A DNA stretch of 5,116 bases from Acidobacteriota bacterium. Its GTDB lineage: Bacteria > Acidobacteriota > Vicinamibacteria > Vicinamibacterales > UBA2999. The stretch's first letter is position 1; each line of letters begins with the position of its first letter. Made by a program: the position numbers and the translations under genes. The stretch is taken from positions 1-5,116 of the forward strand of contig JACCSI010000407.1 in assembly GCA_013813075.1 (NCBI GenBank), read 5' to 3'. Positions 1 to 5,116 of the stretch are shown piece after piece. The notes beneath the pieces are model-generated. The model searched no databases and was not told the origin of the DNA. It was given only the letters and a program-made list of their open reading frames with translations.

Positions 1-1440
1 TCGCAGCAGGTCCTCGGCCGCTTTGAACCCTGGTGCCGCCGGTGAACGCCCTTGACTCTGAGCCCCGCGCGGCAGTGTCAAGGCGAGCGGCGTCTGACCT
101 GCCTTGTTTTTGACATCCAGCCTGGCACCCTTGTCGGCGAGGAGCTGAATCACCGTCGTCATGCCGGCACCGGCAGCCGCGTGAAGCGCGGTGTCCCCCA
201 CGGCGTTCGCGTGGTTCACGTCGGCGCCTCCACCAAGGAGCAGCCCGACGGCTTCCACGACGTCGCGCTCATCGCGTGGGATAGCCGGTTGGTCGGAGTC
301 GACGATGTTCCAGCGCGCCAGATCGGATGGGCGCGCCTCTTTCTCCACCGCGACGCCGGCGGCGGCGAGGAGCGGAGTCGTCCCATTCGGCAGGCCGACA
401 CCGGGATTTGCCCCGGCGGCAAGCAGCAAGCGAATGCATTCGACCTCGAGGAAGGTGGCGGCGACCAGCAAGGGCGTGGCGCCAACCATCGGGGTCGGCA
501 CGGCCCATTGCGAACCAAAACGCCGAACCGGACTGCCTTTGGTGATTAGCGCATTGGGATTCGCGCCTTTTGCCAGCAGTGCGCTCATTGTGGCGCCGTC
601 CCCTCTCAACACGGCGATATGCAGGGGCGCATAGCCGCCGCCGGCGGCCTCGGGATCGGCGCCGGCCGCGAGCAAGGCCTGCGCGACAGCGGAGTGTCCG
701 GAAAAAATCGCCGTGACCACCGCCGAGTTGCCGTCGGCCCCGGTATCGTTGGGGTTGGCGCCAGCGGTGAGCAGGTGCCGCACCGACTGGACGTCACCGG
801 TCTGGGCCGCAAACAGCAGCGGCGTGCTGGCGCCGGACGAAATCCGTTTCGCATCCTGCTTCGCCGTCTTTACCGATCGCCGCGGGCCCTGATCGAGCAT
901 GACGGTCAGATTGCGGACCCGCGAGCGGGCATGCAGATCCGCGCCGTGGTCGACTAGCACCTTGACCACACCGGGATGTTGACGGGCGACCGCCCACATC
1001 AACGGCGTCTGTTCACGATCACGTTCTTTGACGTTGACGTTCGCGCCACGCGCCAGCAACGCGCGCACCACGTCAACGCTTCCGCTACGGGCGGATTCCA
1101 TCAGTGGGGTGACGCCGGTCTCGGACGCGGCGTTGGGGTTAGCCCCCTTGTCGAGCAGCCGTTTCACGATCGCGACGTTGCCGTTCACGCTGGCCAGATG
1201 CAGCGGCGTGATCGCGAGGTCGTTGGCAACGTCTGCCTTGGCGCCGGCGGCGATCAGCAGATCCACCAGTTGTGCATCGTCGCCATAGACCGCCCAATGC
1301 AGGGCCGTGGCGCCGTCACCGTCCGGCGCGTTCACGTCGACGTGCTGCTGCAGCAGCGCGCGCACCACAGCCAGATCGTGTTGCTTGACGGCATCCACGA
1401 GCGGAGTCGTCAGCAACAGTAAGGAAAGCGCCCACGTCAT
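1..1440 (-). CDS. Secreted ankyrin-repeat protein, C-terminus outside window
   Basis: The frame is open from the ATG at 1440 to the window edge, giving at least 480 residues without a stop. The N-terminus MTWALSLLLLTTPLVDA looks like a short Sec signal peptide with a possible cut after VDA, but it lacks the usual basic n-region. The rest is about twelve ankyrin repeats (partial ones included) with clear TPLH...A...G....V..LL..GA.PN signatures: roughly 16-40 (half repeat), 41-74, 75-107, 108-140, 141-174, 203-235, 236-268, 269-302, 319-351, 352-413 (interrupted), 414-446 and 447 onward. Non-repeat insertions lie at about 175-202 (basic, PRRSVKTAKQDAKR), 303-318 and 363-390. Ankyrin repeats bind proteins; the partner here is unknown. 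An in-frame GTG at 1446 is an alternative start, and a TGA at 1458-1456 closes the frame upstream. The gene follows the DUF1552 gene by 73 bases on the same strand, which suggests co-transcription and a role in the same envelope module (inference). Confidence 0.93.
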   Translation of the reverse strand, partial: MTWALSLLLLTTPLVDAVKQHDLAVVRALLQQHVDVNAPDGDGATALHWAVYGDDAQLVDLLIAAGAKADVANDLAITPLHLASVNGNVAIVKRLLDKGANPNAASETGVTPLMESARSGSVDVVRALLARGANVNVKERDREQTPLMWAVARQHPGVVKVLVDHGADLHARSRVRNLTVMLDQGPRRSVKTAKQDAKRISSGASTPLLFAAQTGDVQSVRHLLTAGANPNDTGADGNSAVVTAIFSGHSAVAQALLAAGADPEAAGGGYAPLHIAVLRGDGATMSALLAKGANPNALITKGSPVRRFGSQWAVPTPMVGATPLLVAATFLEVECIRLLLAAGANPGVGLPNGTTPLLAAAGVAVEKEARPSDLARWNIVDSDQPAIPRDERDVVEAVGLLLGGGADVNHANAVGDTALHAAAGAGMTTVIQLLADKGARLDVKNKAGQTPLALTLPRGAQSQGRSPAAPGFKAAEDLLR

Positions 1441-1513
1441 AACCACCCATGCTCCTCATTGCGGCGTTCGCCGCGACAGACGGCGGACGCGTGTCCAGCG
1501 CCGCGTTCGGTCA
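1441..1513 (-). other. Short intergenic gap between the DUF1552 and ankyrin genes
   Basis: The only noncoding stretch in the window. It holds the ankyrin gene's ribosome binding site and, directly before it, a perfect small palindrome at 1461-1474 (GCGGC-GAAC-GCCGC, five-base stem, four-base loop). No run of T follows the stem, and I see no convincing -35/-10 pair. I therefore read the gap as an intra-operon spacer that may fold near the ribosome binding site. Confidence 0.5.
1452..1457 (-). promoter_or_regulatory. Ribosome binding site of the ankyrin gene
   Basis: On the minus strand GAGGAG lies eleven bases before the ATG at 1440, which opens the signal-peptide frame. The nearer ATG at 1450 is one base from the site and in a different frame with no ankyrin sequence, so it is not the start. 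With the GTG at 1446 the spacing would be only five bases. Confidence 0.6.
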
Positions 1514-2845
1514 TCAATCGAGATTGACCGGCCCGGTGCTGTTGCCGTGGCTCTCCACGGGCACACCAAGTTTGTCGAGCAGGCTGACATGGAAATTCGC
1601 GAGCGGCGTGCCCTCTGTGTACTTGATATGACGGCCGCTTTTCAGCTTGCCGTTGGCTCCGCCCACCAGGAGAATCGGCAGATTGCGCGGCACGTGTCCG
1701 TTGCCCTCGCTCATGCCGGCCCCGTAGACGATGGCCGAGTGGTCGAGCAGCGAGCCGTCGCCATCCGGCGTGTTCTTCATCTTGTCGAGGAAGTACGCGA
1801 ACATCGTCGCGTGATAGTGATTGATCTTCGCGCACTTCTCCATGCGCACGGGATCGCTCTGGTGATGGGAGATTGGATGATGCGCATCCGGCACGCCGAT
1901 CTCAGGGTAGGTGCGGCCGCTGAACTCGCGGCCCAACATAAACGTCACGACACGGGTCACGTCGCCTTGGTAGGCGAGCAGCTGCACATCGAACATCAGC
2001 TTGGCGTGCTGCTCGAACGTTTCGGGAACGCCAGCCGGGCGGTCGAAGGCAGGAAGTTCGGCGTTGTGTTCGACGGCCTTCTGGATGCGTCGCTCGACGT
2101 CACGCACGCTTTCCAGGTATCCGGAAATTCTCGTCCGATCCGCGCTGGCAACCTTGTTCCGCAGGCTCGACACTTCACCGAGGAGCGAGTCGAGGATGCT
2201 GCCTTTGTACTGCATGCGGGCGCGCCGCGCCGCTGAATCGCTGTTGACGCCGTCGCCGAACAGCCGCACAAACGCGGCGGCCGGATCGTGTTCCATCGGC
2301 AGCGGCGATGTCGGACCCGCCCACGCAATCGTCCCGGTGTAGACGCAGCTGCGGCCGAAGTCGCAGGACGTGCCGGAATCCACCGATTCCAGCGCCAGCT
2401 CGAGCGACGGCAACGACGTGTCCTGGCTCAGCACCTTGGCGGCGATTTGATCGATCGACATGCCCGCCCGCAAGTTGCGGCTGGGCGTAACGTCGGTGAG
2501 AAACCGCGTGCTGGCGTCGGCGTGATTGTTGTATTGGCGCTCGCCCGGCGGCGGCGGAGGCACACTGTCGAGACCACTGACCACGAGCAGGCGCTCGCGG
2601 AACGCCTCCAGCGGTTGCAGCGTCGGCGAGAACTCGAACGCCGATCCTTCTGCGGTCGGAAACCACTGGCCTGGGATGACGCCGTTCGGCACATAGACCG
2701 CACCAAACCGGAGCGCCGGGGTTGCCGCGGTATGCCGCAGCGCCGTCAGGGCCGGCACCATCGCATCGAGGAGTGGCAACGGGATGGTGGCTCCCAATGC
2801 CTTGAGGACGGTGCGACGCGAAAGAGCCTTCTTCGTGATCATCAT
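1514..2845 (-). CDS. DUF1552 (HXXSHH) family protein, Tat-exported
   Basis: A complete 443-residue protein of the DUF1552/HXXSHH family, whose activity is unknown. The N-terminus MMITKKALSRRTVLKALGAT carries a twin-arginine motif (SRRTVLK, residues 9-15) followed by a hydrophobic stretch IPLPLLDAMVPAL, so the protein is probably exported folded through Tat. The family-naming motif HPISHH is at 323-328, preceded by REFSGRTYPEIGVPD. Other family-like stretches are VYVPNGV (50-56), a cysteine pair C161/C167 in SCDFGRSC, YLESVRDVERRI (243-254), LLDHSAIVYGAGMSEGNGH (366-384) and the C-terminal GNSTGP (434-439). The length is normal for the family. I chose the ATG at 2845 because it overlaps the upstream stop as ATGA and has GAGGAA nine bases before it. 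A second ATG follows directly at 2842. An in-frame ATG at 2908 would add 21 charged residues before the Tat signal and lie inside gene 1, so it is rejected. Close linkage to a DUF1592-type gene is the usual context for this family. Confidence 0.95.
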   Translation of the reverse strand: MMITKKALSRRTVLKALGATIPLPLLDAMVPALTALRHTAATPALRFGAVYVPNGVIPGQWFPTAEGSAFEFSPTLQPLEAFRERLLVVSGLDSVPPPPPGERQYNNHADASTRFLTDVTPSRNLRAGMSIDQIAAKVLSQDTSLPSLELALESVDSGTSCDFGRSCVYTGTIAWAGPTSPLPMEHDPAAAFVRLFGDGVNSDSAARRARMQYKGSILDSLLGEVSSLRNKVASADRTRISGYLESVRDVERRIQKAVEHNAELPAFDRPAGVPETFEQHAKLMFDVQLLAYQGDVTRVVTFMLGREFSGRTYPEIGVPDAHHPISHHQSDPVRMEKCAKINHYHATMFAYFLDKMKNTPDGDGSLLDHSAIVYGAGMSEGNGHVPRNLPILLVGGANGKLKSGRHIKYTEGTPLANFHVSLLDKLGVPVESHGNSTGPVNLD

Positions 2846-5116
2846 GACGCGATGTTCCTCATCTGGAAGGGCGTGCTTTTGACGATGCCGAGAATGATGG
2901 ACGACCATCGGTAATCGGTTGCGGCAGCGCCCCGTATGATCTTGCGGATAGACGGCTGGTCACGATAGCCGACGTGGCGGCCGAGCGAGTAGGTAAGAAG
3001 TTTTTCCACGAACGTGTGAACGTAGTTGTCGCGATGCTTTACCAGAAACGTGCGCAGTCCTTGCACGCCCTCGAGCGGGGTGCCGTCCGCGAACACGGCT
3101 GACGCATCCACCGGCAGACGGTTGCTGACCGAACGCCATCGGCCAATCGCGTCGAAATTCTCGAGCGAAAAGCCGAGCGGGTCCATGCGCACGTGACAGG
3201 CCGCACACGCCGGATTCTTGCGGTGCACTTCCATCTGTTCACGAATCGACATGACGCGCCCGTCGGCCGCCTTGGGCTCCAAATCCGGGATATTCGGCGG
3301 CGGCGGTGGAGGCGGCATCCCGAGCAGATTGTCGAGCATCCAGAAGCCGCGTAGCACCGGCGCGGTGCGATCGGGGTACGACGTCACCATGAGGATGCCG
3401 CCCTGGCCTAGAAGTCCGCCGCGTCTGCCGTCGGTAAACGTGATCTTGCGGAAACGCTCGCCGTAGATGTTCGGCAATCCGTAGTGTTGCGCCAGCCGCT
3501 CGTTCACGAATGAATAGTCGGCGCTGACCAGATCCACAATGCTGCGGTCGGCGCGGAACTGGCTGTCCATGAACAGCGCGGTCTCCTGCAGAAACGCATT
3601 GCGGAGGTTCTCGTCGAACTCGGGGAAGATGTTCGGGTCGGGTTGAAAGCTGACGGCTTTGCGCACCCCCAGCCACTGGCTGCCAAAATTATCGACCAGC
3701 GCCTTCGCCCGCGGGTCGCGCAACATACGCTGCACTTGCTGCTCGAGGACGGCAGGATCCTTGAGCCGCCCGCGTTCGGCGGTCATCAGCAGCTCTTCAT
3801 CAGGAATGCTGCTCCACAGAAAGAACGAGAGTCGCGACGCCAGATCGATATCGCTTACCCGGTAGACGGGGGGGCGTGACGCGCCGACCGGATCGCTTTC
3901 GATGCGAAACAGGAAATTGAAGCTGACGAGCATGCGTTCGATCGCGGCCTGGATACCGGCGTCAAAACTCCGGGCCGTCGATGTGTTCTGTGCGTTCTGT
4001 GTGCCGGCCGCGTAGAAGGTGAGGAGCGTCTGGATTTCGTCGGCCGTGGGGGGCCGACGATAGGCCCGACGCGCCAGCGACGAGACGATTTGTTTCGCGC
4101 ACGGCCCTTCCTCTGCGCTGTTCTTCGGCGTGCAGACGAACACGGCGCGGCGGCTGCGCGTCTCCCCGGCACCGGCCGCCTGATACGGTCCCTGAATCGA
4201 GACGGCATCCACGGCGGCATAGCCGTCGTACTGCTCATCGGACCCTCGTGAGAAGTCGACCGGCAGCGGCTGCTTCACGCCTTCCGGTTCCCATGGGCTG
4301 GCGACGAACGCCACCGCAACGGAACGTTCACCGGCCTTCACGGGTGTGCGCACCTCCAGATTGGCGTCGGCAGCGTGCATGTAGAGCTCCCACTCCGTAT
4401 CGCCGACGATTTCGCCGTTCCAGGTCAACGGCCCGGGAGTGCCTGGCGCGTCGCCGCCGACCGTAAAACGCTTGACCCGTTTCCCATCGATTCGCACATC
4501 GAGCTGTTGCGCGTGGCCCATGCCGACGATGTAGTCGTAAACCTGCCGTCGCAGTCGGACCTTGAACCGATACTCGCCATCCAGTGGAAAGTTATGGCGG
4601 ACCGCGACGCCGCCTCGCGAGCCAAAAGGAAGGTCTTCGCTGACGCGAACATCCTGTTCCAACAGCTTCGGCACTTTGTACGTAGCTGAACTCGGTGCTC
4701 GTCCAAGCGTCTCGTCGCCGACAGCCAGCCGGCTGATCTCGCGCGCCGCTCCCAGGTAGCGTTCGAGGTGAGCAGGCGAGAGCGCGAGGCTTGCCGCGAC
4801 GTTGTCGAAGCCTTCGTCGGCTTCGTCCGGCAACAGCAGCGACTTGGCGTCGACCTCGAGTCCGAGCAGGTCGCGAACAGCGTTGGCGTACTCCGCGCGG
4901 TTCAAACGGTGAACACCGACGCGGCCGGGCATCGGATTGGCGAGCGCGATACGATCCAGCCCGGTCGCCAGCGAGGAAGTGATCGCCGCCTTTGTCGCTT
5001 GACTGGGCTGTACGCGCCCCGCCGGAGGCATCTGGCCGGTCCGAACTTTGTGCAGGACTTTCTCCCACACCTCGGCGTCGCGACCGAGGTCACGAGTATC
5101 GAGGCCAGTGAGCGTC
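2842..5116 (-). CDS. DUF1587/1595/1592/1588/1585 multidomain haem protein ('planctomycete cytochrome C' type), N-terminus outside window
   Basis: The biochemical role of this family is unknown; it is taken to be an exported c-type cytochrome-like protein. The frame is open to the window edge, giving 757 visible residues (residue 1 = codon 5115-5113). The GTG at 5070 is not the start, because the family-like sequence LDTRDLGRDAEVWEKV runs through it. Domains in order: tail of an N-terminal cytochrome c domain, with the usual MPP haem-ligand signature at 29-31; DUF1587 at about 67-131 (HRLNRAEYANAVRDLLG); a beta-rich, carbohydrate-binding-like region at about 170-308; DUF1595 at about 323-385, with paired cysteines 328 and 339 and ARRAYRRP; DUF1592 at about 390-548; DUF1588 at about 564-665, with seven prolines at 601-607 and the haem motif CAACH at 637-641; DUF1585 at about 678-753. 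The stop TGA at 2844-2842 overlaps the start of the next gene. No frameshift is visible. The signal peptide and first CxxCH should lie just upstream, off the window. Domain identities come from recalled family motifs. Confidence 0.95.
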   Translation of the reverse strand, partial: TLTGLDTRDLGRDAEVWEKVLHKVRTGQMPPAGRVQPSQATKAAITSSLATGLDRIALANPMPGRVGVHRLNRAEYANAVRDLLGLEVDAKSLLLPDEADEGFDNVAASLALSPAHLERYLGAAREISRLAVGDETLGRAPSSATYKVPKLLEQDVRVSEDLPFGSRGGVAVRHNFPLDGEYRFKVRLRRQVYDYIVGMGHAQQLDVRIDGKRVKRFTVGGDAPGTPGPLTWNGEIVGDTEWELYMHAADANLEVRTPVKAGERSVAVAFVASPWEPEGVKQPLPVDFSRGSDEQYDGYAAVDAVSIQGPYQAAGAGETRSRRAVFVCTPKNSAEEGPCAKQIVSSLARRAYRRPPTADEIQTLLTFYAAGTQNAQNTSTARSFDAGIQAAIERMLVSFNFLFRIESDPVGASRPPVYRVSDIDLASRLSFFLWSSIPDEELLMTAERGRLKDPAVLEQQVQRMLRDPRAKALVDNFGSQWLGVRKAVSFQPDPNIFPEFDENLRNAFLQETALFMDSQFRADRSIVDLVSADYSFVNERLAQHYGLPNIYGERFRKITFTDGRRGGLLGQGGILMVTSYPDRTAPVLRGFWMLDNLLGMPPPPPPPNIPDLEPKAADGRVMSIREQMEVHRKNPACAACHVRMDPLGFSLENFDAIGRWRSVSNRLPVDASAVFADGTPLEGVQGLRTFLVKHRDNYVHTFVEKLLTYSLGRHVGYRDQPSIRKIIRGAAATDYRWSSIILGIVKSTPFQMRNIAS
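2855..2860 (-). promoter_or_regulatory. Ribosome binding site of the DUF1552 gene
   Basis: On the minus strand GAGGAA lies nine bases before the ATG at 2845. It sits inside the last codons of the upstream cytochrome-like gene, whose TGA overlaps this ATG. It supports the start at 2845 over the upstream ATG at 2908 and fits translational coupling of the two proteins. Confidence 0.7.
3193..3207 (-). other. c-type haem attachment motif CAACH in the DUF1588 domain
   Basis: The codons for residues 637-641 read C-A-A-C-H, in the context NPACAACHVRMDPLGFSLENFD. CxxCH is the covalent haem c attachment signature. The following R-MDPLGF stretch is characteristic of DUF1588 and supplies a nearby methionine that could be a distal ligand. 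Covalent haem attachment would require this part of the protein to lie outside the cytoplasm. Confidence 0.8.
4192..4608 (-). other. Carbohydrate-binding-like beta-sandwich region within the cytochrome-like protein
   Basis: Residues about 170-308 of the visible protein lie between DUF1587 and DUF1595. They alternate short hydrophobic strands with polar turns: DGEYRFKVRLRRQVYDYIVG, then LDVRIDGKRVKRFTVGGD, LEVRTPVKAGERSVAVAFVA and YAAVDAVSIQGPY. This pattern resembles the jelly-roll, CBM-like modules that occur at this place in related proteins. Ligand binding is inference: no specific sugar-binding residues can be identified by eye. Confidence 0.5.

Noticed and set aside
1..1440. Ankyrin repeats read as DNA tandem repeats
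   Set aside because: The periodicity of about 99 bases is at protein level only; nucleotide identity between units is low, so there is no recent tandem duplication.
1461..1474. Palindrome as a rho-independent terminator after the DUF1552 gene
   Set aside because: The stem is only five base pairs and no T-run follows on either strand. The next gene's ribosome binding site follows at once.
1307..2236. Plus-strand open frame of 309 codons antisense to the DUF1552 and ankyrin genes
   Set aside because: It lies opposite two clear genes, has shadow-frame composition (many Arg, His, Val, Ala), shows no recognisable domain and crosses the gene boundary. Long antisense frames are expected in GC-rich genes.
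2846..2908. N-terminal extension of the DUF1552 protein from the ATG at 2908
   Set aside because: It would place 21 His- and charge-rich residues before a normal Tat signal and overlap gene 1 by 67 bases. The ATG at 2845 has a ribosome binding site and the ATGA overlap.
2288..2914. Plus-strand open frame of 208 codons antisense to the DUF1552 gene
   Set aside because: Extremely Arg-rich and without domain signal; it mirrors the coding frame of DUF1552, whose conserved motifs are on the other strand.
5068..5070. GTG at 5070 as the start of the cytochrome-like protein
   Set aside because: The frame continues upstream to the window edge with family-like sequence leading into the MPP signature, so the gene is cut by the window rather than starting here.

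Overview
The window is about 5.1 kb of GC-rich bacterial DNA, densely coding on the minus strand only. It reads like a chromosomal segment from a soil or aquatic bacterium of the Acidobacteriota (Vicinamibacteria-like) or, less likely, the Planctomycetota, Verrucomicrobiota or Gemmatimonadota. This placement is inferred from the gene families present (DUF1592-type 'planctomycete cytochrome' protein, DUF1552/HXXSHH protein, secreted ankyrin protein). No ribosomal or other phylogenetic marker lies in the window.

Layout in transcription order (right to left). (1) 5116-2842: a large multidomain protein with the DUF1587, DUF1595, DUF1592, DUF1588 and DUF1585 domains, a carbohydrate-binding-like beta-sandwich region and one visible CxxCH haem motif. 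Its N-terminus lies outside the window. (2) 2845-1514: a complete 443-residue DUF1552 (HXXSHH) protein with a twin-arginine signal. It is joined to gene 1 by a 4-base ATGA overlap. (3) 1440 to beyond position 1: a secreted ankyrin-repeat protein of at least 480 residues, cut at its C-terminus. A 73-base gap with its own ribosome binding site separates it from gene 2.

The three genes look like one operon. All three products appear to be exported: gene 1 by Sec if its off-window N-terminus carries a signal, as a c-type cytochrome requires; gene 2 by Tat; gene 3 by a weak Sec-type signal. The most economical reading is an envelope or periplasmic module in which a haem-containing, possibly glycan-binding protein works with a Tat-exported protein of unknown activity, with an ankyrin scaffold as a third partner. 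The biochemical role of these families is not established, and I do not assign one. I saw no RNA genes, mobile elements, CRISPR arrays or convincing terminators, and the plus strand holds only shadow frames.
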